A program made the position numbers and the translations under genes. Below are positions 20,582-29,527 of a stretch of 64,000 bases of DNA, piece by piece. Source of the stretch: Pseudomonas viridiflava (GTDB lineage Bacteria > Pseudomonadota > Gammaproteobacteria > Pseudomonadales > Pseudomonadaceae). How positions within the stretch are numbered: the first letter of the stretch is position 1; every line of letters begins with the position of its first letter. The DNA is taken from NCBI GenBank assembly GCA_900596015.1, contig UVIF01000001.1:204513-268512 (forward strand). The letters run 5' to 3'. The notes under the pieces are model-generated. The model worked only from the letters and a program-made list of their open reading frames with translations. It did no database searches and was not told the DNA's origin.

Positions 20582-21088
20582 TCAGCCGCGCGCGGGAAGT
20601 TTCCAGTCGGGACGTATGAAATGGCAGGTGTAGCCGTTGGGAATACGCTCCAGGTAATCCTGATGCTCGGGCTCGGCTTCCCAGAAATCACCTGCCGGGG
20701 CTAGTTCGGTGACGACCTTGCCGGGCCACAGGTCCGAGGCATCGACGTCAGCGATCGTTTCCAGTGCGACGCGTTTCTGCTCCTCAGTGTTGTAGAAGAT
20801 CGCCGAACGATAACTCAGGCCCACATCGTTGCCCTGGCGGTTGGCCGTGGACGGGTCGTGAATCTGGAAGAAAAACTCGAGGATCTGGCGATAGCCGATC
20901 ACGCTGGGATCGAACACGATCTCGATGGCTTCGGCGTGGGTGCCGTGGTTGCGGTAGGTCGCATTGGCGACATCGCCGCCGCTGTACCCGACCCGAGTCT
21001 GCAGGACGCCCGGATAACGACGGATCAGGTCCTGCATGCCCCAGAAGCAGCCACCCGCCAGCAGAGCGGTTTCGGTCTGGACTGTCAT
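20582..21088 (-). CDS. msrA: Peptide methionine-S-sulfoxide reductase A
   Basis: A cytosolic repair enzyme that reduces the S-epimer of methionine sulfoxide in proteins. The 168-residue product carries the catalytic motif GGCFWG, with the Cys near residue 13, and family motifs VGYSGG and [17 protein letters not shown] before the ATG at 21088 supports this start; the longer frame to 21121 would add eleven unsupported residues. It is monocistronic. Confidence 0.93.
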   Translation of the reverse strand: MTVQTETALLAGGCFWGMQDLIRRYPGVLQTRVGYSGGDVANATYRNHGTHAEAIEIVFDPSVIGYRQILEFFFQIHDPSTANRQGNDVGLSYRSAIFYNTEEQKRVALETIADVDASDLWPGKVVTELAPAGDFWEAEPEHQDYLERIPNGYTCHFIRPDWKLPARG

Positions 21089-21157
21089 ATCGATTACCTT
21101 CGCTGAATGAACGTGGCCCATTCTAATACAACCGCTGCGAAGGCGCCGTACAGGCCG

Positions 21158-22465
21158 TCAGAGGTTGGTGAAACGCGCCACTGCCTCTACCACTTTCTTT
21201 GCCCCGTCCTGGATTTCGACGATGACGTCACCGGCCTGGCCGGCCAGCTCTACGCCCTGCTCGGCCTGCTGCCTGCTGTTGGCCATGTCGCGCACGGTGC
21301 CATCGACCAGCGCCTGGTTCTGCTGCACCACGGCGGCGATCTCGTCGGTGGCGGTGCTGGTCCGACCCGCCAGTTGCCGGACTTCGTCGGCCACCACGGC
21401 AAATCCGCGCCCCTGCTCACCGGCACGTGCCGCTTCGATGGCGGCGTTCAGCGCGAGGAGGTTGGTTTGTTGCGCAATACTGCTGATGGTCTGGATGATC
21501 GAGCTGATCAGCAACGATTGCTTGCCCAACGCCTCGACACCGCTGGACGCCGACTGCATATCGTCGGCGATCTTGCGCATGGTCTGTACGGTGTCGGTCA
21601 CCACCACCGCGCCACGCTGGGCGCTGATGTCGGTGCTGCGGGAGATCTCGTAGGCGGTCTGCGCAGCCTGATTGACCTCGGCCTCGCGTTCGACCTGCTC
21701 GGTGACCACGGTGGCGAACTTGACCACCTTGTAGAGCTTGCCTTCGGTGTCGTAGACCGGATTGTAGGTCGCCTCGAGCCAGATTGTACGGCCCATGCTG
21801 TCGAGACGCTTGAAGCGGCCGGCGACGAATTCACCGCGGTTCAGGTTTGCCCAGAATTCGGTGTAGCTCGGCGAACTGGTTTCTTCGCTGTGGCAGAACA
21901 TGCGGTGATGCTTGCCCTGCACCTGCGCCAGGGTGTAGCCCATGCCACGCATGAACTGGTCGTTGGCCGACAGCACGGTGCCTTTCAAGTCGAACTCGAT
22001 GACCGCCGTGGAACGCAGCAAGGCGTCGATGAACGAAGCGTTCTCCGCGGCTTTCTCCATGCTCTGGGTGACATCGGTGGCAAAGCACTTGATGTGCATC
22101 AGCACACCCGCCGCATTGCGGATGGGCTTCCAGTGCGCATTGACCCAGACCAGGCTGCCGTCCGACTTGAGGTAGCGATAGTTGTCCGACACCGAAGTAC
22201 CCGCCGCCACCGCCGCCCGGAAGTTGTTGTAGCACGGCAGTTTGGTCACGTAGGTGGGGACCAGCTCGGTCATCAGCCTGCCAACCAGCTGCGCTTCGGT
22301 GTAACCCAGGGTGGTGGCGAACAATTCGTTGCAGGCGATGATGCGCAGCGATGCATCGATGTCCAGGCTGAGCATCTCGTGGGTCATGCCGGCTACCAAT
22401 TGACGCAATTCCACCAGTTCATCGGCTTGTGCACTGAGTTGCTGCTTGAGTTTGTTGTTGAACAT
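21158..22465 (-). CDS. bdlA: Soluble PAS-PAS chemoreceptor, BdlA-like
   Basis: A 435-residue methyl-accepting protein without membrane spans. Two PAS domains (about 25-140 and 145-260) contain [19 protein letters not shown] and [19 protein letters not shown]. The MCP signalling tip is [19 protein letters not shown], and the signalling domain is short. Two PAS plus a truncated MCP domain and no membrane anchor is the plan of BdlA, the P. aeruginosa biofilm-dispersion regulator (about 417 residues). Other soluble Aer-type receptors share it, so the symbol is tentative. Signals are probably redox or oxygen through a PAS cofactor. Confidence 0.75.
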   Translation of the reverse strand: MFNNKLKQQLSAQADELVELRQLVAGMTHEMLSLDIDASLRIIACNELFATTLGYTEAQLVGRLMTELVPTYVTKLPCYNNFRAAVAAGTSVSDNYRYLKSDGSLVWVNAHWKPIRNAAGVLMHIKCFATDVTQSMEKAAENASFIDALLRSTAVIEFDLKGTVLSANDQFMRGMGYTLAQVQGKHHRMFCHSEETSSPSYTEFWANLNRGEFVAGRFKRLDSMGRTIWLEATYNPVYDTEGKLYKVVKFATVVTEQVEREAEVNQAAQTAYEISRSTDISAQRGAVVVTDTVQTMRKIADDMQSASSGVEALGKQSLLISSIIQTISSIAQQTNLLALNAAIEAARAGEQGRGFAVVADEVRQLAGRTSTATDEIAAVVQQNQALVDGTVRDMANSRQQAEQGVELAGQAGDVIVEIQDGAKKVVEAVARFTNL

Positions 22466-22590
22466 AAGGCACCGGCATCAGGGTCATGGTCGTGTTATCG
22501 GCGGCAATGGCCGAGGGTTTAGCCCTGCATCACAGATGTCTGCCTGCTCGAAACCGACCAGCCCCGGCCCAGAGCGCGCCGCCGGGACAA

Positions 22591-22610
22591 TCCACAGAAG
22601 CTGTGGATAA
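22591..22610. promoter_or_regulatory. Palindrome containing a perfect DnaA box
   Basis: TCCACAG-AAG-CTGTGGA (22591-22607) is a perfect inverted repeat, and TGTGGATAA at 22602-22610 is an exact consensus DnaA box. GTGGACAAC (22615-22623) nearby is a weaker relative. It lies 126 bp upstream of the bdlA-like gene. It may be a DnaA-titration or regulatory site; it is not the origin, since no dnaA/dnaN genes or box cluster are present. Confidence 0.5.
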
Positions 22611-22884
22611 GTCAGTGGACAACCCCCCCCTGCCCCTCGCAAACCCATATGGAATGGGGCCTGAAGTCAAACTGTCGATTTTTTCACCAACTCGAAAAGA
22701 CGTTTTTTTTCATTGACTTGCGTGAGTCATACCGAGTAGCCATGATCGACGATGCACCGTCAGACCGGACAGACACGTCTTCTTGCACTTGCAGTGACAG
22801 ACCCTGCGTTTGCGTCTGCCAGGCAGCGATAACGTATTTTTTCGGAATAGCGCTTGCACGTTTCATAGCTGATGCGATAGTCTT

Positions 22885-23204
22885 CGACCCGTTAGTACCA
22901 AGCTGAAAGTCAATTCAGGTCGACCACCCTGTTCACACGGGCTCGACCAACATGATGGTCTCCAGGTAACGCCCCCCGACTTGCGAACAAGTCCGGCATC
23001 AAGCGAATTACTCTGCCCCGACCAACCTACGATTGATCAGGATCTGCATCCAGGGCCCCGAACCTTAGCCCGGAATGTTGCCTGCCCTCCTAAGTACCTA
23101 CCAGTCAGCCCAACAGCCAAAACGATAAAGCGCTGTTCACTGGCTGTCTTGTTCCAGACAGGTTCTTCGCCCGGCCCAAAGGCCCGCGCTACTGGAACGT
23201 TTTT
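22885..23204 (+). ncRNA. Candidate structured RNA ending in an intrinsic terminator
   Basis: In the 786-bp gene-free stretch 22466-23251, four hairpins follow one another on the plus strand. They are GGTCGA/TCGACC (22918-22948), GACTT/AAGTC (22978-22993), ACAGCCA/TGGCTGT (23113-23147) and GTTCCAG/CTGGAAC (23151-23198), the last followed by GTTTTT. A weak sigma-70-like pair, TTGCAC (22854) and GATAGT (22876), precedes them. The sequence has no convincing ORF. It may be a small RNA or a long leader with an attenuator for the gene at 23252. I cannot match it to a known family, and its 5' end is a guess. Confidence 0.4.
23151..23204 (+). terminator. Intrinsic terminator upstream of the small gene at 23252
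   Basis: GTTCCAG (23151-23157) pairs with CTGGAAC (23192-23198), enclosing an inner GGCC-CAAA-GGCC stem, and is followed by GTTTTT. It ends 47 bp before the start codon at 23252. It is therefore either the end of an upstream RNA or an attenuator. Confidence 0.6.
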
Positions 23205-23251
23205 ATCGATCACGGCTCCAAGTCGTGACCATTGCAGGAACATACAACAAC

Positions 23252-23473
23252 ATGACTCATATCCAGACCCAGGATGCCATCCGCACCCTCACCCACGCCT
23301 TCGCTCCGATGAACTGCCTGATCATGGCCGCGCGCAAAGGCTGCTTCAGCTTCACCATCGTCAATGAGCACGGTATCGCCCGTCACAGCGAACGCTTGTA
23401 CCCGGAACAGTACTCCAGTGCCGAACCGCTGCAGGCCGTGATCGACCGTACGCGTCAGGCCCTGGTTGCCTGA
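23252..23473 (+). CDS. Small DUF1652-like protein
   Basis: A 73-residue soluble protein. AFAPMNCLIM near the N-terminus, a short beta-rich centre and the C-terminal helix PLQAVIDRTRQAL resemble DUF1652, a small Pseudomonas family of unknown function; I am not certain of the match. AGGA lies 12 bases before the ATG. The start is overlapped by ACAACAACA, an A-rich motif of the kind bound by Hfq/Crc in Pseudomonas, so catabolite control of translation is possible. A terminator-like hairpin precedes the gene and a second one follows it. Confidence 0.75.
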   Translation: MTHIQTQDAIRTLTHAFAPMNCLIMAARKGCFSFTIVNEHGIARHSERLYPEQYSSAEPLQAVIDRTRQALVA

Positions 23474-23506
23474 TCGTCGCAGCGATGCACCAAGATGTGA
23501 TGTATA

Positions 23507-23534
23507 GAAAAGCCTCGACCCGTCGGGGCTTTTT
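23507..23534 (+). terminator. Intrinsic terminator
   Basis: AAAGCCTCGAC pairs with GTCGGGGCTTT (one G-T pair) and continues into a T-run, 35 bp past the stop of the small gene. Confidence 0.85.
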
Positions 23535-23586
23535 CATGCCTGCGAATTGTACCCGCGCGCAGGCATTTGAAGACTTTTGCCGGGGC

Positions 23587-23609
23587 AACTGTAAACGCAG
23601 ATTACAGTT
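23587..23609. promoter_or_regulatory. Palindromic operator-like site upstream of the fadL-family gene
   Basis: AACTGTAA (23587-23594) and TTACAGTT (23602-23609) are perfect 8-bp arms with a 7-nt spacer, in the 382-bp gap 23535-23916. It resembles a TyrR/PhhR box (TGTAAA-N6-TTTACA), but the spacing is one base short. The regulator is unknown. The rest of the gap shows no gene. Confidence 0.4.
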
Positions 23610-23916
23610 TGCAAGCTGGGCGGGTGAACCCCGAATGCCGTCCGTTGTCGTGCGGGCGAAAGTCTGACGCCATTTTTTTGCTTCCCAACAGCCCGCTCTT
23701 GCCCGAGCTAGACAGCTTCGTGAAATCTACCGAGCAGGCGACCGCTGCCCAGGCACCGGGTTGGCAGGTGCGCAGCCCACCACCACAACCTTCAGGCAGT
23801 CGCAAAATCCGGTCGGATTGTCCTACAAAACCGCTCTAGCCAGAGTGTTTCAGGCTATAGCGTTGCAGTGAAAATGTTGGTAGCTTGCGCCTCAGTGCCC
23901 CCCTAGAGTTAAAACA

Positions 23917-25179
23917 ATGAAAAGACCAATGCTCAAGACCACTCTCGGCTTCGCTGTCACCCTGGCATCCAGCCAACTTTTCGCTGCCGGGTTCGCCCTC
24001 AACGAACAAAGCATCAGCGGCATGGGGACCGGTTTCGCCGGTCGCTCGTCGTCTGCCGAGGACGCCAGCACTGTCTATGGCAACCCTGCTGGCATGTCCC
24101 GTATCAAACGTGAACAAGTGAGCGTCGGCGCTGCGGCCATCGTCGCCAAGACCGACATCAGCGGGCGCGGTACGTTCGGAGGCAGCAACGACGGTGACAT
24201 GGTGCCGTTCGTCGGCGTACCCATGGGCTACTACGTCAAGCCGCTGGATGAAAACTGGACCTTCGGCTTCGGCATGTACGCGCCGTTCGGCCTGGTAACC
24301 GACTACGAAAGCGGTTTCGCCGGCCGCTACTGGGGCGACAAGAGCCATGTGGCCGTCGTCACCCTGCAGCCTACCATCAGCTATGCATTCAATGACCGCG
24401 TTTCCGTCGGCTTCGGCCCGACCATCAACCGCCTCGAAGGCGAGCTGACCTCGGCCACGCTGAACCGCGCCACCCCTGGCCGCAACGACGGCGAAGTCAA
24501 GATCAAGGGCGACGATACCGCCGTGGGCTTCAATGTCGGCGTCCTCGTGCAGGCCACCGACGACACGCGCCTGGGCCTGACCTACCACTCCAAGGTCAAG
24601 TACAAGCTGGACGGCCACACCAAGATCAAAGGCCCTGGCTTCGGTCCTCTCGCCGGCAGCAAGTACGATGCTTCGCTGGACATCGACACACCGGAGTCGG
24701 TGGACTTCTCGGTCACCCACGAGCTCAACGAGGACTGGACCCTGTACGCAGGCAGTACCTGGACGCGCTGGAGCCGCCTGAAGGAAATCTCGGTCGAGAA
24801 CGACGGCGTGCCTGCACCACTGCGCCCTTCCATCGGCACCATCACCGAAGAGCAGGACTGGCACGACACCTGGTCCCATGCCGTGGGCGCCGCCTACAAG
24901 CTGAACAAGCAGTGGACGCTGCGTACCGGGTTCTCGGTCGACCAGTCGCCGACCAACAACACCGATCGTTCGCCACGCATACCCACCGGTGACCGGGCCA
25001 TCCTCAGCTTCGGCGCAGGTTGGAGCCCAACGGACGACCTGACCTTCGACTTCGCCTATTCCTACCTCAAGGAAGAAGACGCGAAGATCAATCTGGTCAG
25101 TGCTACCAAGGGCGCGTACCAGGCCAAGTACGAGAACAGTGCGCATGGCTTCGGCACTTCCATGACCTACCGCTTCTGA
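23917..25179 (+). CDS. OmpP1/FadL family outer-membrane transport protein
   Basis: A 420-residue outer-membrane barrel of the family that moves long-chain fatty acids and other hydrophobic molecules across the outer membrane. The signal peptide ends SSQLFAAGF. The mature N-terminus FALNEQSISGMGTGFAG and the YGNPAGMSR motif are the FadL hatch signature, and the chain ends in an aromatic residue (MTYRF), as expected for barrel insertion. It is a single gene with its own terminator. The actual substrate cannot be told from sequence. Confidence 0.93.
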   Translation: MKRPMLKTTLGFAVTLASSQLFAAGFALNEQSISGMGTGFAGRSSSAEDASTVYGNPAGMSRIKREQVSVGAAAIVAKTDISGRGTFGGSNDGDMVPFVGVPMGYYVKPLDENWTFGFGMYAPFGLVTDYESGFAGRYWGDKSHVAVVTLQPTISYAFNDRVSVGFGPTINRLEGELTSATLNRATPGRNDGEVKIKGDDTAVGFNVGVLVQATDDTRLGLTYHSKVKYKLDGHTKIKGPGFGPLAGSKYDASLDIDTPESVDFSVTHELNEDWTLYAGSTWTRWSRLKEISVENDGVPAPLRPSIGTITEEQDWHDTWSHAVGAAYKLNKQWTLRTGFSVDQSPTNNTDRSPRIPTGDRAILSFGAGWSPTDDLTFDFAYSYLKEEDAKINLVSATKGAYQAKYENSAHGFGTSMTYRF

Positions 25180-25195
25180 GTGATCGGGTAATACG

Positions 25196-25223
25196 AAAAG
25201 CCCCGACAAGTTCGGGGCTTTTT
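25196..25223 (+). terminator. Intrinsic terminator of the fadL-family gene
   Basis: AAAAGCCCCGA, a five-base loop and TCGGGGCTTTTT form a strong stem with a T-run. It is A-rich on the other side and may also serve the convergent 41-residue ORF. Confidence 0.92.
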
Positions 25224-25234
25224 CATGTGTGGCC

Positions 25235-25360
25235 TCAGCACAGGCTCATGTTCATTTGCAGCAGGGCCAGTCCGCCCTGCTGCCAGCCCCACCACGCCAG
25301 ACCCAGCAGCGCCGCCAGTGCGCATGCCGTGGCGAGCTGCACGCTTCGAAGCCTGTTCAT
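25235..25360 (-). CDS. 41-residue single-span membrane peptide coupled to the MFS gene
   Basis: A short ORF whose ATG overlaps the MFS stop codon (ATGA). AGGAG lies about seven bases upstream, inside the end of the MFS gene, so translation is well supported. The peptide begins MNRLRSVQLATA, has one hydrophobic span at about residues 8-25 (LATACALAALLGLAWWGW) and a short tail ending MSLC. Coupling suggests a partner or accessory of the transporter. I know no family for it. Confidence 0.68.
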   Translation of the reverse strand: MNRLRSVQLATACALAALLGLAWWGWQQGGLALLQMNMSLC

Positions 25361-26565
25361 GCACTCGCTCCTTGCGCCTGCAGCCGGGCAACGGGGCGTT
25401 CGCGCACTGGCCAGTTAAGCGCACCGGCGAGCAGGCTCAGCGCAATCGACAGCTGCCAGACCAGGTCGTAGCTGCCGGTCTGGTCATATACCAGGCCGCC
25501 CAACCAGCCTCCCAGAAACGCGCCCAACTGGTGGAAGAGGAACACGATGCCCCCGAGCATCGACAGGTTGCGCACGCCAAACAGCGTTGCGACGGTGCCG
25601 TTGGTCAAGGGAACGGTGGACAACCAGAGCAACCCCATCGCCATGCCGAACAGGCAGGCGCTGAAGGTCGTCACCGGGAACCACAGGAACAGCACGATCA
25701 CGACGGCGCGCATCAGGTACAAGGCGGTGAGCAGCCGCGGCTTGGACACGCGTCCACCCAACCAGCCGGCGATGTAGGTGCCGAAGATGTTGAACAGCCC
25801 GATCAGCGCCAGAACCGTGGTGCCCACGCTTGCCGGGAGGTGCTGGTCGACGAGGTAGGACGGCAGGTGCACACCGATGAATACCACCTGGAAACCACAC
25901 ACGAAGAAGCCCAGCGCCAGCAGCCAGAACCCTGAATGGCCGCACGCCTCGCGCAGCGCCTGGCCAAGGGTCTGATCGTGGGCCTGGGCGGGCAGTGGCC
26001 GGTCCTTGAGCATGCGCACCAGGGGGACGATGAATGCCACCAGTACGCCCATCACCAGCAAGGCCGTCGACCAGCCCAGCCAGCTGATGAGGCCGAGCGT
26101 GCCGGGCAGCATCGCGAATTGCCCGAACGAGCCGGCAGCGCTGGCGATCCCCATGCCCATGCTGCGATGCTCAGCGGGCAAGGCTCGCCCGACCACACCC
26201 AGAATCACCGAGAACGACGTACCGGAGAGCCCCAGGCCGATCAGCAGACCAGCGCTGAGGCTCAGGCTCAACTCGGAGTTGGCCAGCCCCATGCAGCCAA
26301 GGCCGACCGCGTAGAGCACCCCACCCAACGCAACCACGCGCCCGGCGCCGAAGCGATCCGCCAGGGCGCCGGCGAAGGGTTGGGCCAGGCCCCAGATCAG
26401 GTTCTGCAGCGCGATGGCCAGCGCGAATACGCCCCTGCCCCAGCCGAACTCCGCACTCATGGGCGCCAGGAACAGACCGAAGCCGTGGCGAATGCCCAGG
26501 GACAGGGCAAGGATCAGGGCTGCGCCGAGCAGGACCCAGCCGCTGGTACGCCATACCGATGTCAT
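25357..26565 (-). CDS. Major facilitator superfamily transporter
   Basis: A 402-residue inner-membrane transporter with about 12 spans. Features include an early GIRHGFGLFLAPM segment, ALADRFGAGRVVALGG between spans 2 and 3 and PAEHRSMGMGIASAAGSFGQ near span 5. These resemble the oxalate/formate and monocarboxylate (MonB-like) branch. GGAG nine bases before the ATG at 26565 fixes the start. The gene lies 96 bp downstream of cobS on the same strand and may share its transcript. The substrate is unknown; a link to B12 is only positional. Confidence 0.87.
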   Translation of the reverse strand: MTSVWRTSGWVLLGAALILALSLGIRHGFGLFLAPMSAEFGWGRGVFALAIALQNLIWGLAQPFAGALADRFGAGRVVALGGVLYAVGLGCMGLANSELSLSLSAGLLIGLGLSGTSFSVILGVVGRALPAEHRSMGMGIASAAGSFGQFAMLPGTLGLISWLGWSTALLVMGVLVAFIVPLVRMLKDRPLPAQAHDQTLGQALREACGHSGFWLLALGFFVCGFQVVFIGVHLPSYLVDQHLPASVGTTVLALIGLFNIFGTYIAGWLGGRVSKPRLLTALYLMRAVVIVLFLWFPVTTFSACLFGMAMGLLWLSTVPLTNGTVATLFGVRNLSMLGGIVFLFHQLGAFLGGWLGGLVYDQTGSYDLVWQLSIALSLLAGALNWPVRERPVARLQAQGASA

Positions 26566-26661
26566 TATTGTGTGCTCCGGGCAAGAGGGACAGGCCGCTC
26601 GATTGTATGCCTGTTCATCGCCGACAGGCAGCGCTGCATGCAACCATCTGCCAGGCAGGTT

Positions 26662-27399
26662 CTACAGCGCAGCGCCCAGCAGCACCAACAGTTCGAGCAA
26701 CTCGAGCATGGCGCCGGCGGTGTCACCGGTGGTCCCGCCCAAACGCTTGATCATCTGGCGTCGCAATGCCATGAAACCTGCCAGCACCAGCAGGCTGACC
26801 CCTACCCCGCAGAACGCCAGGCTGACCAGCGCCACGCCTGCCAGCAACCAGGCACCGGCACGACGCGGCAGGTGGTCGGCCAGTGCCTGGCCCAACCCGC
26901 CGGCCCGCACATAGGGCGTACCCATGAACAAGCCGAGCACGGCAGCCCGCGCCAGTACCGGGGCCAGCACCAGCGCGGCCTGCTGGCCTTGCTCGAGCAA
27001 GGCCAGCAGTGCGCAGAACTTGAGCAGCAGTACCAGCACCAGCGTTACCACGGCCATCGGCCCGCTGCGCGGGTCCTTCATGATCAGCAAGGTGCGCTCG
27101 CGGTCGCCAAAGCCGCCCAGCCAGGCATCGGCGCTGTCCGCCAGACCGTCCAGGTGCAGTCCACCGCTGAGCACTGCCCACAGCGCCAGCAACAGCGCCG
27201 CATGGAGAAAAACCGGCGCCCCGGCGAGCAGGGTATCGGCGCACCAGAGCAGCACGCCGAACAGCAGCCCCACCGCCGGATAGAACAACAGCGAGCGACC
27301 CGAGGCCTGCGGGCTGGGCATGCCGGGCAAGCGCACCGGCAAACTGCTGAGAAACTGCAAGGCGATCCAGAACGGCAGCATGCTCAGGATGGCTCGCAC
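26662..27399 (-). CDS. cobS: Adenosylcobinamide-GDP ribazoletransferase (cobalamin synthase)
   Basis: A 245-residue integral membrane enzyme that joins adenosylcobinamide-GDP to alpha-ribazole, the last assembly step. The conserved motif GGLHLDGLADSADAWLGG lies near residue 80, with PRSGPMAV following. Five or more hydrophobic spans are visible. Its start overlaps the end of cobC by 16 bases. It is the last cob gene of the operon. Confidence 0.95.
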   Translation of the reverse strand: MRAILSMLPFWIALQFLSSLPVRLPGMPSPQASGRSLLFYPAVGLLFGVLLWCADTLLAGAPVFLHAALLLALWAVLSGGLHLDGLADSADAWLGGFGDRERTLLIMKDPRSGPMAVVTLVLVLLLKFCALLALLEQGQQAALVLAPVLARAAVLGLFMGTPYVRAGGLGQALADHLPRRAGAWLLAGVALVSLAFCGVGVSLLVLAGFMALRRQMIKRLGGTTGDTAGAMLELLELLVLLGAAL

Positions 27400-27956
27400 A
27401 AGTGGCCGTCGGCTGCCAGCTCGAGGCTGAACAACGCTGCGTGGCCGACTTCGACCTGGAGCAACTGTTCACGGGCCAGGCCACGTGCTTCGGCGAGCAA
27501 CAAGCGCATCACACCACCATGCACCACCAGCAGCAGCCGCTGGCCTGGGTAGGCGACCTGCAATCTGTGCAAGGCGCCATGGATCCGCGCGGAAAAGGCC
27601 TGCATGGGCTCGCCGCCGGGGGGCGTGAAGGCGTAGGGGTCGTTCCAGAACAGACCCAGGCCGGCTTCGTCGGTCTGCATCAATTGCGCCGCACTCAGGC
27701 CTTCCCAGGCGCCGAAATGCAGTTCCTGAAGACCAGCCTCGAAGCTCAGCGGCAGCCCGCGCTGTTCGGCCAGCACCTCGGCAAAGCGTGCGCATCGCTG
27801 CAGCGGCGAGCTGACGATACGATCCCAACCGGAACGGTCGGCAACTGCAGCGTGCAGCTGGGCCCAACCGCGCTCGGTCAGGGCGTCATCGAGGCTCCCG
27901 CGAAATCCGCCGATTTCGGTCTCGCCATGGCGCAGCAGATCCAGGTGCAGGGTCAT
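27384..27956 (-). CDS. cobC: Alpha-ribazole phosphatase
   Basis: A 190-residue histidine phosphatase that removes phosphate from alpha-ribazole 5'-phosphate or the cobalamin phosphate. LLRHGETE carries the phospho-histidine at the N-terminus and VVHGGVMRL the second catalytic histidine. The ATG at 27956 overlaps the cobT stop by four bases. A longer open frame reaching 28160 only shadows cobT. Confidence 0.92.
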   Translation of the reverse strand: MTLHLDLLRHGETEIGGFRGSLDDALTERGWAQLHAAVADRSGWDRIVSSPLQRCARFAEVLAEQRGLPLSFEAGLQELHFGAWEGLSAAQLMQTDEAGLGLFWNDPYAFTPPGGEPMQAFSARIHGALHRLQVAYPGQRLLLVVHGGVMRLLLAEARGLAREQLLQVEVGHAALFSLELAADGHLCEPS

Positions 27957-29008
27957 GCCAGACGGTCCGCGACGGCCGCTTCGGCAAAGGTCGCCATCTG
28001 CCCGTGCAGGTCGCACGCCAGGCGCAACAGCGGCACCGCCAGGGCGGCGCCACTGCCTTCGCCCAGACGCAGGCCCAGTTGCAGCAACGGTTGCGCCTCG
28101 AGGGCTGCCAGTACATGGCGGTGCCCGGGTTCGGCGCCGTTGTGAGCGAACAACAGCCATGGCCGGATGGACGGGTTCAGCTGCACCGCCAGCAGCGCTG
28201 CGACAGTGCAGATGAAACCATCCACCAGCACCACGATGCCTTCCTGGGCACAGGCCAGGTAGGCGCCGACCAGCGCGGCAACCTCGAAGCCACCGTAGCA
28301 GAACAGGCGTTGCAGCGGTTCGTCGGTCAGCCCGGCATGGGCCTGCAAGGCGCGCTCGATGACCTGCACCTTGCGGGTCACGCCGGCGGCGTCCAGACCG
28401 GTGCCCGGCCCGGCCAGATCGACCACGGCGCAGCCCAGCGAGGCGCAGGCCAGCGCGGTGGCCGACGTAGTGTTGCCGATGCCCATTTCACCGCCGATGA
28501 ACAGCTCGGCGCCGCTGGCCTTCGCCCGCAGCACGCTGTCGCGACCGGCCTGCAGTGCCTGCGTGCCTTGCTCGAAACTCATCGCCGGCGCGTCGATGAA
28601 ATTGCGCGTACCGGCAGCGATCCGCACATGCTGCACGCCAGGCAGATCGCCCAGCGGCGTGGCGGTGCCGAGGTCCACCACTTCCAGGCGCGCCTGCAGG
28701 CGGCGGGCCAATACACTGATGGCCGCACCGCCGTTGACGAAGTTGTGCACCATTTGCGCGGTGACTTCCTGCGGATAGGGCGAGACACCTTCGGCGACAA
28801 TGCCGTGGTCGGCAGCGAACACGGTGATCCAGACCTGTTCGACCGAAGGTTTGAGGCGAACCTGCAGCGCCGCCAATTGCACTGCCGTCTGCTCGAGTGC
28901 GCCGAGCGAGCCGGCCGGCTTGGTCAACTGCTGCTGACGCTCCAGCGCTTCGCGATGAATGCGGGCATCGGCGGTACGGGCAGTGTGCAGCCACCAGGCT
29001 GAGTTCAT
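27953..29008 (-). CDS. cobT: Nicotinate-nucleotide--dimethylbenzimidazole phosphoribosyltransferase
   Basis: A 351-residue enzyme that activates 5,6-dimethylbenzimidazole as alpha-ribazole 5'-phosphate. The catalytic glutamate is in RLGEGSGAA near residue 318. [14 protein letters not shown] and [14 protein letters not shown] are family signatures. It is translationally coupled by ATGA overlaps at both ends. Its base substrate is made by bluB in the same operon. Confidence 0.96.
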   Translation of the reverse strand: MNSAWWLHTARTADARIHREALERQQQLTKPAGSLGALEQTAVQLAALQVRLKPSVEQVWITVFAADHGIVAEGVSPYPQEVTAQMVHNFVNGGAAISVLARRLQARLEVVDLGTATPLGDLPGVQHVRIAAGTRNFIDAPAMSFEQGTQALQAGRDSVLRAKASGAELFIGGEMGIGNTTSATALACASLGCAVVDLAGPGTGLDAAGVTRKVQVIERALQAHAGLTDEPLQRLFCYGGFEVAALVGAYLACAQEGIVVLVDGFICTVAALLAVQLNPSIRPWLLFAHNGAEPGHRHVLAALEAQPLLQLGLRLGEGSGAALAVPLLRLACDLHGQMATFAEAAVADRLA

Positions 29009-29526
29009 AGCGCAGGTCCTTTCAATATCATGGGGAGGCCGGCCACGGTGAACACCACCCGCTCGCAGCGTTCGGCCAGGGCCTGGTGCAGCAGGCCCGC
29101 CTCGTCGACGTAGCGGCGGGTCAGTTCACCCAGAGGCACGACGCCCAGGCCGGTTTCGTTGCTGACGAAGAGGATGTGTCCCGGCAGGCCGGGCAGTGTT
29201 TCGAGCAGGGCTTCACGTTCTGCACGCAAGCGTTCGGGCTCGTCGAGCATGAGCAGATTGGTCAACCACAGGGTCAGGCAGTCGACCAACAGGCAGCGGT
29301 CGCTGCGCGCCTCAGCGCGCAGCACGTCGGCCAGGGCCAGCGGCTCTTCCACCAAGCCCCAATGGTCGGGACGGCGCTGGCGGTGCAAGGCCACCCGCTG
29401 GTCAAGCTCGCCATCCACCGGCTGGCTGGTAGCAATGTACACGACGTGCAGCTGGCTGTCGGCGGCCAGCCGTTCGGCAAGGCGGCTCTTGCCGGAGCGG
29501 GCACCGCCGAGGATCAGTTGCAGCAT
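29005..29526 (-). CDS. cobU: Bifunctional adenosylcobinamide kinase / guanylyltransferase
   Basis: A 173-residue enzyme (CobP in Pseudomonas naming) that phosphorylates adenosylcobinamide and then transfers GMP to it. The P-loop is GGARSGKS at residues 7-14. The guanylylated histidine lies in [22 protein letters not shown] is another family motif. Its start is one base from the cobQ stop and its end overlaps cobT. Confidence 0.95.
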   Translation of the reverse strand: MLQLILGGARSGKSRLAERLAADSQLHVVYIATSQPVDGELDQRVALHRQRRPDHWGLVEEPLALADVLRAEARSDRCLLVDCLTLWLTNLLMLDEPERLRAEREALLETLPGLPGHILFVSNETGLGVVPLGELTRRYVDEAGLLHQALAERCERVVFTVAGLPMILKGPAL

Positions 29527-29527
29527 G

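Noticed and set aside
22591..22623. Chromosomal replication origin
   Set aside because: There is only one exact DnaA box, no AT-rich unwinding region with a box cluster, and no dnaA, dnaN or rpmH nearby.
23590..23607. PhhR/TyrR binding site
   Set aside because: The half-sites match, but the spacing is one base shorter than the TGTAAA-N6-TTTACA consensus, and no aromatic-catabolism gene is adjacent.
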